Below are positions 1 to 12,999 of a stretch of DNA of 64,000 nt, one piece after another (position 1 is the stretch's first letter; each line of letters begins with the position of its first letter). The DNA is from Xestospongia bergquistia (lineage: Eukaryota; Porifera; Demospongiae; Haplosclerida; Petrosiidae): assembly GCA_963965975.1 (NCBI GenBank), contig OZ014412.1:11203849-11267848 (forward strand), read 5' to 3'. Below the pieces are notes generated by a model. That model searched no databases. It was not told the origin of the DNA and worked only from the letters and a program-made list of their open reading frames with translations. The translations under genes and the position numbers were made by a program.

Positions 1-293
1 CTTTTTAGCTAGTGCTGTTGTTTACCAACTCATTTAAGCAGTGGGTGAACTAGTTTCTACAAACCAAACTTGACTGCTTGTTAATGGTATCACTTCTTCC
101 GATAACATTGTTTATCATTATGATAAACTTGGGCGTGTCCATATTTAATTAATATTAATATCCTATCAATCCATAAAAAGTATCGAAATAACTTTTTTTA
201 AAAATTCGCTGAATATGCCATCACTAGGATGAAGGATACATTTGTTTCATAGATAGCAACTCCTCCCCAATATAAATTAACCATAATGCAATG

Positions 294-294
<1 letters not shown>

Positions 295-334
<40 letters not shown>
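295..334. repeat. CA/TA microsatellite
   Basis: A run of about 15 CA dinucleotides passes into a short TA run. It lies directly downstream of the third exon of the minus-strand gene, next to that exon's splice donor. Confidence 0.9.
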
Positions 335-335
335 C

Positions 336-1018
336 CTCCGATCAAAAGTTTTAAGGATTGAAGAAGTTCACATGTAACAATTTGTGTATCATTTGATATC
401 CAACTATCCACAGAAGACAAGAAACTATCAATTACCTGCCAACTACATGTAGTTGCTGTTTGAAGAACCTACAGTGATATATTATGTAGATATTATATAG
501 ATAGTATTAGTTTCAAACCTGTTCAATTGCCTGTTTATTCCAGTAATCACTCAAGTCAAAAACTTCAAAGGCAAGACAATGCAAGTTAGTGTCATTCAAA
601 AGAATATCAGTACAAAATCCATTATCAGTATAACAGGATTGATGACTATTGAAAGCAAATGTATGCAATTGACCACATGCTCCATTTGAGTTATAGACAT
701 TGCTGTTCAGAATGGCTTTCATAAGGCAACTGTTCACGTTATCAATCCAACTTTGACCCTATATGATATTAATGAAATTATAATTATATTGAAACGTTGA
801 ATACTTACAGCAGATGTGAAACAGCTTTGACTGTTTGTGAGACGACGGCAGTATCTGTCACCATAGGCAAGAGGGTATCCACTAGTACCACATCGAAATT
901 TTGGCTCTACACACTGAGTATAGAAGTCACAGTTACTATCATTAGCTAGAGCTGTGCAGTTCTGAGCTTTAACAGTAATTGCCAGATAGAGCACCACTGA
1001 TAACACGAGTAGCGTCAT
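336..1018 (-). CDS. Secreted cysteine-rich protein, stanniocalcin-like N-terminal region (partial gene, 3 exons)
   Basis: Three exons are readable on the minus strand: 1018-809 (210 nt), 758-519 (240 nt) and 468-336 (133 nt). All have GT/AG borders and introns of about 50 nt. The first exon encodes a signal peptide (MTLLVLSVVLYLA) followed by QNCTALAN and several cysteines. The second carries WIDNV..CLMKAIL and a CYTDNGFC motif. The third ends in phase 1. Exon layout, phases and sequence match the gene at 59743, so I start at 1018, where that paralog starts, rather than at the in-frame ATG at 1069. The Cys spacing (YC..F...F, W..V..CL, AF.SH..CYT..GFC) resembles the stanniocalcin fold; this is my reading, not a search. 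In the paralog the next exon is a vWA domain. No such exon is visible in positions 1-335, so the gene continues off the window or lost that part. Confidence 0.75.
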
Positions 1019-1069
1019 ACCGTAATGCGATGTTGTTTGCCAGTTGTATTGCTTTAAATAGTATTGCAT

Positions 1070-2204
1070 TCAAAATTGTGAAATATATTAAAATTTTGTA
1101 ATGTTGTCAAGGAAAATTTTGACATATATTGATTTGCATTCTTAAGTATTCTTAGGTATGAACATAATTTTGGGGATGTACATCAATATAACATAATGTA
1201 CATATGTATCTTGTCTTTTTACTAGCTATATATGATACACTGAGGATAGTGCTGTTATTGTATTACTATAACTAAACTAATTTTTAAAAGGATGACATAA
1301 ATATTTACTTTAACATTCATACTTATACTTATAATAATAAATCAATTCTTTTAAATTGTAATACAACATTTGCCTTTAGGATTTAGAAGCATTTTCATCA
1401 CCAACAAAACCACTGTAATATTATCTCACTTGATATTTATAGCATTAATTGTATGTGTAATAGGTATTCAGCTGTTTGTAAATGAATATCACGTTTCCTG
1501 TATTGACAATATAGCTGACATATGTTGTCATATTATAGCTGGCTTTATGTCTAAAGCCATCGTCTCACTCATCTTTTTCTAATTTTAATATGTCAGCTCC
1601 ATTAGATAATAATATATTATAATATGTATTATGTAAATGGAGTATTTCAATCCTATAAATTTCTGAAAAAGGTGTGATGTCATGTTTATGTAATATGGAT
1701 GATGATCATAAAATACTCCTATTAGTATGATTTGAACCAGTAATGCCAATACTTTACAATCTGTGGTTTTACCACAACAATGTAAAGGGAATGTTCCATG
1801 AATTAACATGAATATACAAATATAATATAAAATGCAGTCTGACGTTTTGTGAGATATATGAAATTCAACAGATTCATGTTTTGACTTCTCACATGCATAA
1901 TATAAAGTGTGTGTGATGTATAGCTTCATCAAAGTGTTTGCCTTTGGTCAAGTGTTTATGTATTGTTCTACAGTAGTCAGTTATTAACACACATGGTAAT
2001 GTAGTTACAAAATTCACACTATACATATGATTAATGTAATAACTCATTAATATGTATATAGTACGGTTAGAAGTCTATATTATTATAAGCATTATAAAAA
2101 CCTGAGTTGACAACGATGAGATTTGTCCCAGATTCATTTTTTACTAAGAGATACACCACTTTATTACATGTAAACATTATATACTTTAAATAGTGCTTAT
2201 AGAA
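1070..2204. other. AT-rich intergenic stretch
   Basis: Only short, low-information open frames occur (for example 1370-1582 and 1585-1932). None shows splice context or a recognisable motif. I see no gene here. Confidence 0.6.
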
Positions 2205-3965
2205 TTCATTTGTTTCTTATCATAAACTAACTCATAGCAGTAATTACAATCATAATATCTATCTGATATGATACTGAGCTGTCTTTTTCAATTGACTGTA
2301 TAAATAATCATTTTTAGCAGTGATGCTTTCACAAGTACAGTAGAGAATATACTCTTAATGATCTTTGTATTAAGTAACATGATGTAATATACTGTATTAA
2401 TTTTAAAATTTGTTATAGTCCTGGCAAATGGCTTTCAAGCTATTGTGAATATCATTATTGGTGTTTTTACAAAGATGACGTACTTTTAATATTATTATAA
2501 TATTTAGTATTAAGATTGAAATTGTTATTGATCATGATATTATTCCAAGAATTAAGTTCAAAATACAATAACATATAATCAATAATAAACAAATCATTAT
2601 TAAAATAGATTAGTTGTTTTAACTGATTCATAGTTGTATACATCCCTATACACTAAAAACATTACAAAGTGTTAATATCTTACATACATATATAATCAGC
2701 ACACATATACATATACACCTGATATATCAGATATATTACCTACACTTAAACTTCGTATCTACTACACTGTTTTTAATGCTAATTACTATAAAACTATACA
2801 GTTTATGTACTAACCTAATTTTATCATGTATGTAGTATGTAGTGATGTTCTATTATAAATTTCATAGTGACAGCCCTCACATAATGACACATAAGCTACA
2901 ATAGATAACACACGTAGTGACAGCACAGCAGGATTGTAATTATTTTACAAGCAGTAATTACTTAACTTTGCCAATACTGGTTATGATGTCATTTGTAAAT
3001 AATGTGAAGTTTATAATCAATGGAAATGATGTGACAGATCAGTGTAGTAATTAAATTCTGAAACAGCATTAAAAGTTTAATTATTCACTTTCGTTATAAT
3101 TAGTATAACTTTAAACAGGATCCTGTACTGTACAAGGTGTGAGCTATGTTCAAATCATGTGGATCTAAAATATTCCACATATATTAATACATGTTGTTAC
3201 GAGAATATTAAATTCATCAGCCTTGTGTACTCTTTCCAGTAAACAAGAATGTGCTTGTTTATCAGGTGTATTTTAATTAAGGTAATAGTTTAATATAGTT
3301 ATATATTAAAAATTACATTTGCCATGCAAATTTAGAAGGTGCTTTAATTATATACATTATAATATTATGATCACATTTTATAGATTATTGATGAATCTAG
3401 TAACAAATGTGTATATTCTGATCAGTTACTGTCCACAATATTGTTGTGGGAACTTCTTAAGGTCTGGTCTACAATATGATATGTAGTAAGTGAAATTATA
3501 TTGATAGTAGTATCTATAATATGGTATGTAGTAACAATATTGTGTTGGTTATGGGTATCTACAATATGTCGTGTATTATATATTGATAATGGTATCTGCA
3601 ATATGGTATGTAGTAGGTGATAATGTATTGATAATGGTATTTACAACATGGTATGTACACTGTTAAAAGTGATATGTCACTTAAACATATTGAATTTGTT
3701 ATGTGAGTATCATATATGAGTATAAATCTATATATAATACTATATATTAACAGGTGGTTCAGTACATATATTGAGTTTGGAAAACAATAGATTTACTAGA
3801 GATATATATGCATAGACTGTGAAACACTAAATGTAGCTATATGCAAGTACCTACTAAGAAACACCAATAGATGTAATACTAACATACTAGCATATATTAA
3901 CCATTTACTGTATAGCCATATATGGAATTGAATTTAATTAGAATCATATTATGGATATTTAATTG
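2205..3965. repeat. Segmental duplication, copy A
   Basis: Blocks of this AT-rich region recur in the same order and orientation at 14395-15304 and 17650-17860. Examples are the stretch around ATCTGATATGATACTGAGCT (near 2260 and 14440), the stretch around TGATGAATCTAGTAACAAAT (near 3390 and 14670), and the segment ending near 3950 and 17840. No coding sequence was recognised. Copy B carries the DUF7869-like transposon insertion; copy A does not, so it approximates the empty site. Confidence 0.7.
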
Positions 3966-4985
3966 CACAGTGTTAAAACAATTAGAGTTATTAGTCTAAA
4001 CAGCTAATTAATTAGTTATATATATATATATATATCTTTTGATTATGTACGTTAACCAAGGCATATAGTGGGAAACAGAAAGATGAACTACATTACATAT
4101 TATATATATTTACAGGAAATCTATTTAACATTGCAACATGTTGTAATGTACTTGACTCATGACATGTGTTATACTATAAATGCTATTTTGATTGCAATAT
4201 ATACAATGAAATGGATAATTGATTAATATTAATTTTATCAATAAAAAAACTTTATATTATAATTACATTTTTTTACAAAGTAACTGTTGCCATTCTGTAC
4301 ATGATGATGCAGTTTCCATTTGATGTATTTGATAATTATAAGTCATTTATATCATTATTAAAAATAGTGTTTCTTTTGATATTTCACTACATCAGTACTA
4401 ACTCTGTGAAAGATGATTTAGTGTAGGTATTGTTTTATATGTTACTATTAGTCAACAACTATCTATTAACAGACTTAGTAATGATAAGTATATATAGTTA
4501 TCAATGAAGTATTCATTAATATATTTAGCAGATAGAAGGACAATGACTTCAAATGATATGATAGAAATTTATATACTTATTTTCAAAAGGATATGACATT
4601 TCAACTCTGATAGGTCTCTTTAGTCATTATTAAATATATTGTTCGTAATGATAGGTATTATAATAGATTAGCAGACAATACTTTTATTCCATTTCCTTAG
4701 TCTCCTCTTATCTTCTATTGTCCTACATTATGACTGATTAATATTCCTAATCACAGTCTCTATAGTAGATATATCTGAAGGGCCGAGAGCCATAGTGGTC
4801 TGATTATAACCCATATGATGTAACTTCTATTTAATGTCTCTTTCAAGTGTTTTGTTTACTATAAAATCTCAGTACAAGCTAAAGTGACACCATGAATGAC
4901 TGAACATTATCTTGTAATATTATTTTTAAATAATGTTAGCATAAAACAATAAAAATATGAGTACTTTCATTATCATCATTGACAC
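3966..4985. other. Gene-free AT-rich stretch
   Basis: No open frame of note. It contains a short TA microsatellite near 4017-4035. From about 4840 it begins to resemble 55640 onward, the downstream flank of the duplicated tail relic. Confidence 0.55.
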
Positions 4986-4992
4986 TACTGCT

Positions 4993-5200
4993 TTAAGAGT
5001 CTTCAACATCCTCTTCACTTAAAGGTTCACGATAAAAAAGATAGTAAATTGGAGGTATAAACTCTAAGAGGCTAAGATCTCTTTGTTTTGCACTTTTAAT
5101 CTTTCAAGTACTGGTATAGAGTAATAGCTCAATCTTACCAAGGTCTACCTTTCCTCTTCTTCTTAAATCAACCTTCTTCCATTCATCCAAAGAATTACTG
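4993..5200 (-). pseudogene. Decayed cytoplasmic-tail exon, copy 1
   Basis: Reading the minus strand gives a patchy protein-like segment: NSLDEWKKVDLR, an interrupted middle, then LLEFIPPIYYLF and an acidic end (SEEDVEDS) before a TAA. The same segment, differently damaged, lies at 55758-56019 on the same strand. Conservation of protein-like blocks between two decayed copies suggests a once-real exon. I do not recognise the family. The acidic C-terminus and its position near receptor genes suggest an intracellular tail; this is inference. Confidence 0.5.
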
Positions 5201-5425
5201 AAAGGCTTGAGTATCATCTTTACTATAATCTATCTCATTCTCAGCCAGTGTATATATTTTCTTTATTGGTGTTGACTTTACGATTAATGATAGTCTGGCA
5301 AAGAACATCACATGAAATGAAGTCCTCTATCGTCATTTCGTTACATTGATTGGATTTTGATGTATTGTCTTTGATATAATATTACTGCAATCCTGTGGAA
5401 CAAAAATATGCTGCCAAAATCTCAA

Positions 5426-5671
5426 CTATTGGATAGGTATGAATGTCCAACCACAATATGCTATTTGGTCAATAGCATTCAAATAGTAATTGTCATTACT
5501 GACAATGTGTAGCCAGAGAGAGACAAGAGTAATGTTGTGATTTTGCTTCCCCCATGAATCACTGTACGTTGTGAGATGTATGGCAGTTGGATTGTTTACT
5601 CTAATGCATTTGAGATTACAGGACCCAACTTCACATGATCCTCTTGATGTTATTCTTTCCTGAAAGATCAT
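5426..5671 (-). CDS. Unrecognised open frame
   Basis: An 81-codon open frame with several cysteines (SCEVGSC, LKC, AYCGW). It lies upstream, in gene order, of the decayed tail at 4993-5200 on the same strand, so it could be an ectodomain exon of that relic. No domain was recognised and splice sites are not clear. It may be chance. Confidence 0.25.
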   Translation of the reverse strand: MIFQERITSRGSCEVGSCNLKCIRVNNPTAIHLTTYSDSWGKQNHNITLVSLWLHIVSNDNYYLNAIDQIAYCGWTFIPIQ

Positions 5672-5803
5672 GTCATATACAAATTTTGGTTACAAAACCA
5701 GTCAAGCTATCACTGTAAAAATTACCAATTACAAGTGCTTAATCTATCATTGAATATTTATTCATGACGGTGATATAATTGCTGCATTATAATTTATGAT
5801 TAG

Positions 5804-5966
5804 TATCCAAATTATAGGAGCTGTAAGACATACAGTGAGCAGTACAATTGGCCACATCACTGATCTTAACTGTACCGATAATGAACAAAGCATCTGGAAC
5901 TGTTCATATAATGGTCTACTGAGCTACAATTATCTTAACAATAATGATGCCTCAATTCATATCAAG
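5804..5966 (+). pseudogene. SRCR-like C-terminal half exon
   Basis: A segment bounded by a possible acceptor (GATTAG) and donor (AAG/GTAATG). Its translation includes LNCTDNEQSIWNCSYNG and NNNDASI. SRCR domains normally show a C-TGNE-S-C-H-NG and C-H-EDA-V-C pattern in this half, so this is a divergent SRCR piece in which the last cysteines are not seen. No N-terminal half was found nearby. It is probably a stray or decayed exon. Confidence 0.45.
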
Positions 5967-7150
5967 GTAATGGTACCATGTTGTTATTGCAATATTATAT
6001 TGTGCTATTAAAATAGACGTTACAACTAATGGAACTGATTACAAAGATGGTGATGTCTAACTAATTAGTTGGAGGAATGATGAAAGAATATAAGTTTGTA
6101 TTAACAGTCAAATGTAAAGGTATAGTGAATTATACCTTCAGCGAAGCTGGAAGTGAGTAAGAGAACTCCTCTAGCTATGATGTTTGCAATGCTGCTGTCT
6201 ACACTATCATTATGACTTGAAATTTCTTTATACTTCTGTGTATTGACATCAGAAACAATTATGCATCATTTGACTAATTCAAAGTAAATTGAAAAAAGGG
6301 GATAGAGTATTCTTGATGTTTGACAAGGAGAGATCTTGCTGACTAACTCATTTGGTTGTTGACAAAAATGTCGTTTTAGCTCATATGATTGTCTGCCCTC
6401 CATAAGAAGAATTCAAGCTAATCTTTTGAGGACATCAAACACCAAACAGATAAAGTCAGAAGGTATTGGATAAATTTGGCTGTCGAGCTAGGTTATGAGA
6501 TACAATTACTAGATTCCAAATATTGAAGGTTGGATGTAGTGAAAGATTGAAACTAAATGAAGTTGTGGTGTTCTCTATTACCTCTAGTTTCTTATTTAAT
6601 GATAAAAGACCATTGCCTTTTGGAGTTAAATTTTAAAGCATCCATATGCCACAACATATCTAAAGACAGTATTAACAACACAGTAACAGGAGATGTTTTG
6701 CTTGAGACAGCAATAGAAAAGAATCTAAAGAAGAATATATCTGCCTGGCAATTGTTTGCAACGGGTTCAGTTCAAACCTTTCTACCGTGGTTGATATGAC
6801 TGTTACGTTGAACATCAAGAATGTCTATGAGGCTCTGAAGAAGATGAGAGAGAAAGATCAGGATGCTTCCACAACCCATAAGATAGCCAAGTGACTCCAG
6901 GGCTGTTCACCACTCTAGTAAGGATGACTAGGTCCCAAGACAAGAGACTGGAAACTCTATTATTATGGTTTATATAAATACATTATTTCCCTGTTTATTC
7001 AAAAGTGAATACTAAAATTTCTAAGCCTAAGAAACTGTGCTAATGTGTAGAACATTTCCTGCCATACTACTCTATTACAACACTAATTGCTCTGTAGAAA
7101 GCGATTGACATTGTTCTGTCATTGGACCAGATCTAGACTCAGATAGATGA
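5967..7150 (+). other. Region with weak coding traces
   Basis: An 80-codon open frame at 6557-6799 and a short frame ending in VYEALKKMREKDQDASTTH (about 6790-6896) look mildly protein-like, but show no domain I recognise and no clear exon borders. They may be remains of the same decayed receptor locus as 5804-5966 and 7151-7525. Confidence 0.25.
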
Positions 7151-7525
7151 CAGGTTCCGAACATATTTCCGTGTACAGCCATTGGACGTGTTGCTATCAG
7201 ATGTACTGAAACAGTTATATCTCAAAAGACTGTTCTGTCTGCAGGTTATTGTGTCTATGGCAGCAGTGGCTGGTACTCCAATTTGGTTGTCAATCATCCA
7301 AATCAAGGGACTAAGCACACTTGGAAATTTGCTGTTACTCTTACTGCATGGGTTAACAATCGTATCCCTGACAATGACATTGGCTGGATCATTCATGGTA
7401 CTCCCTCACCAGTCACAATGCACTTTACTTACCTGGCTCCTTCAGCTAGCTCAACAATCACTTTCATCTATGGTTGGTTACCCAATGATGGTGTCTCTAT
7501 GGTACCAATTGTCTTCTTGCTATAG
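7151..7525 (+). CDS. Unrecognised open frame, likely exon or gene fragment
   Basis: A frame of 125 codons stays open from just after a TGA at 7148 to the stop near 7525. It has no early ATG, so it reads like an internal or terminal exon. Visible features are two cysteine-bearing stretches (CTAIGRVAIRCTET and GYCVYGSSGWYSN) and a C-terminal part rich in aromatic and small residues (TITFIYGWLPNDG). Its composition differs from the surrounding AT-rich sequence. I do not recognise the family; an extracellular beta-rich domain would fit but is a guess. Confidence 0.4.
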   Translation, partial: QVPNIFPCTAIGRVAIRCTETVISQKTVLSAGYCVYGSSGWYSNLVVNHPNQGTKHTWKFAVTLTAWVNNRIPDNDIGWIIHGTPSPVTMHFTYLAPSASSTITFIYGWLPNDGVSMVPIVFLL

Positions 7526-7529
7526 TTGA

Positions 7530-9995
7530 ATCTAGGTAGATATGTCATACTTATTGTGGTAATAGTGGCAGTGGTGTCTACTAGGAATGGAGTGTACACA
7601 ATCATTGGGGTACATGCTTAAGGTGTATTTCGAGAAATGAACAGTGGTACTCATATGACCAAGTCATACTATGATTTAACATGTTATGTCATTACTCATT
7701 ATGGAGCATAATTTTAATCAAAGCTGAGAACAATTTTAGAAATTTGTTCCATTTGTTTTTAGGCTTTAATTTTTTTGTAGTACAGTTTCATGCAATTTTT
7801 ATTAAAAATGTCCAATCAGTCATGTTGAACTACCTTGGATATAACTGCATGATATATAAAAGTAGGTGCAGATGGCTCTATCACCCTACATAAATAGGAC
7901 ACACAGAAACAAACCCATCCTTGTTAATCATCAAGTTATTTTGACTGTTGAATATTCTTAATTTTACGCTGTGCTATGTATATGGAATGACGAATGTTGT
8001 TTACCATTTATTGTATTGGAATGATATCATACACTAGTCAAACCATCATTTACTTCATTTTCTGAGTAGAAAGTGATAACAGGAAATAGCTGGAAACTTG
8101 ATATTCCATTATGAGTTCTGGACAATACAAAGGCATAGATTTAAAAGCAGTACCGTTAGTTGATATTACTGCTGAAAATACTTGGTTCAATTTCTAAATT
8201 GCTCAAATTTTAGTTCATTTCAAATTATGCTATATTTGTAAAAATGGTGGAAAGTCTTTTTATTTACTGAGTCATTGTTGTTAACTAAAGATGCTAAAAA
8301 TATTAGTAATTCAATATTCTTCTACTGTGATGGGTAGAATCATTACTTAAGTCTATAAATCCACAACATGGACAATATCCTAGGGAGGAAGATGGACAAG
8401 TATTGAGATATTCTGATGTATTTTGGGTGAGATATTCATTGTTTTCTGACAATATACTTCAATGGACAATGTGCACTATCCCTGATACTGCTACTGCATG
8501 TCTGACAGAACCATAGATTGCAGCTATACTGTTCAATGTCATGCAGTTGTTATTGGGAAAGGGCAAGCCTGCTTGATCAAGCCAATTAGATATATGCACT
8601 TATTCAATCTTTCACTAACAGTATAGGCTTTTTTGTTTAAAGATTTGGCTATTTATGATTAGGACATTTGCTTTTAAGATCATGTCTTATGTTATTCAAA
8701 TAAGCTTTATTACTAATTTGACATGATATATAAAGAATTCTTACAGAGTATCTTACCCAAAACATTTCAGAATATCTATATTAATCAATATCATTAAATT
8801 AATTAAATTAATAGTTCAGTAATTATTAAGTAGGTAGTATGTAATTAAAATAACTAATTAATAATTAAGTATTTTTAAATATTAAGTTATTAAAAAATTA
8901 ATTGCTATCTGAATGTTATATACAAGGCAGAAAATTGATTGTTTACAAGCATTAAAAGTGGCAAAAAAAATTGAAATGGAAATTAAATATTCATCTCAAG
9001 AAGTTACGATGGTTATAAAGGCAGACACCAGAACAGTGTAGCTTGATGATATGTACATTTAAATTTGTATATGCCTATAAATATTAGGAGTTTTGCTAAG
9101 AAATCCTATTGGGTTAGTCTCGGTACATTTCAGAATACTCTACCACTTTCTGATCATATTTACATTAAGTTTTCTCATTTTAGAGTAGCTCCTCTAGTTT
9201 CTGGTATTTTATCTTAAATTATTATCTCAGATAACACAGTATTATATCATTAATGGCATAATTATACAGTATTAAAGGGACAGTTTTCAACCTCTACTTG
9301 ACTTTTCTCTGAGATATGGTCAAATCCATGATGAATTATAAACTGGAGATATAGTTTTGCTTTCAGGGACTACAAATTCATAGTCACTTATCAAAATATT
9401 TCATGAAGTTAATTTTTCAGATACTGGTTTGTTAATTATAATAGCATATAAGAATAATTTATGAAGTGTGTAGGTGTTAAGATATTCCAGTTATATCATG
9501 GTTTGGACATCCAGTACATTATTATTTTCTTGTAGACTAATCTAGGCTGTCCGGCGAGTATGTTCCAGACAACTTGGCTAGTGATTGTCCTTAAAGCTTA
9601 AAATATAGACAATTGAAACCAGAGATTTAAATTTATTGTGAAATTGGACTTTGTTTTCCAACAAAGTAGTATCTCTGCTACAAAAGGTAACAAAATTGTT
9701 CAATAGTTCTTTAATGTTTCTTGTTAGTACTTTATTACCACAATTACAAATAACTAGTCATTACCTTTTATATGTTATTATTAAATAACAATCGTCAGAA
9801 CAGCATACAGACTTTAAAGAGGCATCATATTATCATTGGAATAAAGTCCTTTACAACTTTTAGAAATTAATATATACTATAATATATTATGTATACTGCC
9901 ATTATGACTACTACATAAATTACATCAGCCACTTCATAGACATCCTGCTATATATAGTTAAAGTTAATACTGAGAATTGATAGGAACAATCAAGA
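7530..9995. other. Gene-poor AT-rich stretch
   Basis: Only one short open frame (7681-7893) occurs, without motif or splice context. I see no gene, RNA or clear repeat in this 2.5 kb. Confidence 0.55.
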
Positions 9996-10304
9996 ACACT
10001 AAAATAGTTAAGGTTTTCTATAATATAGCTATTTTTGCAACAACAATACTCACAATAGATGATCAATTTATATTAAAAAACATACAAATACTTTCTATCA
10101 ATAACAGATAATGATACCAAAACAAAAATTGAAAATGACGCTATAACAATGCCCATAGTAGAGCTACGCCTAAAAAATGTAGCTACCACCACACCTACTT
10201 ATCAATTTTTAAAAGCCACAACCACAAACGATTTTGGGTGCATCCTACTTTGACCACATCTCATAATTAATACCCTATGTTGGCTCAGAATATATAAATG
10301 CCGG

Positions 10305-10712
10305 TGGCCATCCATTTCTACTTCGTAATTTCACATTCTATTTTGAAGTTTTTCAAAAATATTCAAATTCTACTTTACAGTTTTCTATATTCTATCCCTT
10401 GATGGAGTATTTAACAACTAAAATCCTGTATCGCCACCCTAACTGGAAACATGTCGTTTCGCTCTATTTTAAGAGACGGCACAGGTGCTCGCTTCATTTC
10501 ATTGAGCTCAATAAAGTGAAGAGCAAGCACCGCGAGCAGTCTCTTAGAATGGAGCAAAGTGACATGTTTCCAGTTAGGATGGGGATATAGGATTTTAGTT
10601 GTTAAATATTCCATCAAAAGATAGAAAATAGAATTAGAATTTGAATATTTTTTGAAAAATTCAAAGTAGAATATGAAAATTGAAAATTACAAAGTAGAAA
10701 TGGATGGCTGCC
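10305..10712. mobile_element. Fold-back (MITE-like) element
   Basis: Two arms of about 200 bp are inverted copies of each other around a centre near 10508 (GAGCTC). The outer ends are GGCCATCCATTTCTACTT on the left and its near reverse complement, ending GGATGGCTGCC, on the right. Both strands therefore give nearly the same short open frame starting MMEYLTTKILY, which I regard as an artefact of the palindrome. No transposase is encoded, and the target duplication is not clear. Confidence 0.7.
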
Positions 10713-12999
10713 TTCGGCTTCTGTAACAACCATCACACCTACTTATCAAGCTGTAGTAGACACACCTACTAACTATTGAGTGTAGCTTATATTAACCTCA
10801 TACTTTAATGCTACCAAATAGCCTTGGGATGTATAGGGGTGGAAAGAGACTACTAAATAATTGCTTGTGACTTCCTCAGTCTTCTCTCTGAATGATATGC
10901 TCACCTTAATCTTTGCTCTAGAGGATGTAATTGTATAGTACTTTGATTATAAATACACACTACCAAATTTTCAACTGTCACATATACCATTTTCACATGG
11001 TATACTTCATTTTATAATTTTATGCAAAGTACTATAAACTTACACCCTCAATGTAGAGAAAAATAAGTGTCTTGAGGCAGTATCCTCCAACGTCAATTTG
11101 TGGAAAAAACATTATGAAAAAATAATATTTAATAAAAATTAACAAATAAAGAATATATTATTATTACCTTTAATTTACAACCACACCTAGATCCTAGACT
11201 CCAATGATGCTATATAAATAAAATAATAATAAATAGTAATAATGTGCCATAAACTCATAAGTAAACACAATTTACATTACCAACTTACACAATTTATACA
11301 TGTACCATATGATAAGGTACACATATGAAGTATTGCTATAAACTATGAGCCTATTATTAACAAGTAAAGAGTAAAATGATAATTGACTAACCTTTTATCT
11401 CTAGTCTTACTGTAGTCTGAGAATATACACTGACAAAAAATTGAACAACATTAAGTACAATGGATTTTTACAAATATATTTAGAGATCATACTATTCCTA
11501 CTTACAAAGACATTTGGCTAAGCAGTTTTATAAACTAAGAAGAAACCTGTGATACACAGTGAGAGAATGCAAGATTAAGTATACAACAGTCTTACATAAC
11601 CTTCATTACTCAGAAATTAGGATATAAACCTGACTATATATTCTACTTCATTAACACCTGTGAACTAAAAACATATTGATTTTGTAAATACAAGAGACAT
11701 TCAATCCTTCTTCAATTCTTACAGTAGTAATGTCAGTAATCTAATATTTCTGCGCCAAACAGTACATGTTCACTTGAGTTGTATGGTATACTGACTCAGT
11801 ATACTACGTTTGTATACTACTAATCATTTGAGCGTGTACAGTTTCCGCCAAAATATCGAATTCCAAACATTGCAGCTGCAAGAAATGAAGAAAGATTAAA
11901 GTTTGGTTGTACTATCTTACGAGATTGATATATTTCTAGTTCACAGGATTAATGAAGCACAATATATAGTCAGGTTTATATGTTAACTCCTGAATAGAGA
12001 AGAATATGTAAGAGTGTTGTATATTTAATCTTGTGTCCTCTCACTGTGTATTACAGGTTTGTACTGAGTTTATAAATCGGATTAACCAAATGTCTGTGTC
12101 AGTATAAACAGTCTGATGTGTATATATATTTGTAACTATCTATTCATTTAAAGTTGTTTAATTCTTTTTCAATGTATATTCTCAGACTACAGTAAGACTA
12201 CAGATAAGAGGTTAGTCAATTTTCACATTTACTCATTATTTGTTTGTAAGAATAAGCTCGTGGTTTATAGCAGTACTTTATTACACATAATAATGTCAAC
12301 TATTATCTTAATATAAGGTACACAAATATATAGTGTATCATTTGTATATTAATCAAACAGTATTTAAGTGTTACTGATAGTAAAAGTACCTTAGGGTAAA
12401 ACAAAAAAGAATTTACAAGTAAGCTTCTTGTCAGCTCACTATTGCTGTGTTTCTTCTTTCTTCATAGGATATTATAGTGGTCCTATCTCTTGGACAACAA
12501 TGAAAGGTTTCCAAATATTGATTAGTTATAAGGAGCTTTATGCAGTATAGTAAATACCAGACTTTTTCATGTGTTATGAGTGCTACTAGAAGATATAAAA
12601 TGATAACACAATGTAATGACACACTCAATTATAGTCAGTGAAGATATGATTTCTTATTCGGTAGGCCATTTACTTTGTGCCTATGTTATGTACTGGTGAA
12701 ACAACCTGGACATTTTGTTATACTGGTATAAGGATTATTAAAGGTACATATAGTTTAATATGCTGTTAGTAAATTGTAATAATACTCTATGACATAATGT
12801 TATATTTCCTTTATCTTTGAGTCACACACACACACACAAAGTCCACATAAAGTGTAAGTTTATTATTTCATAAAATAATTATAATACATTATAATAGTAA
12901 TTGATACTGTCAATGTACTGTTCTCAAATGATATACTGTCAATATATTGTAATGTAATATTAGTCTATATTGCATAATTACTTCTTTTTTATATATAAA

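Noticed and set aside
1370-1932. Short open frames of 70 and 115 codons
   Set aside because: Low-complexity AT-driven sequence with no motif, no splice context and no copy elsewhere in the window.
10399-10617. Pair of overlapping genes on opposite strands encoding the same N-terminus
   Set aside because: The likeness follows from the fold-back palindrome; neither frame has other support.
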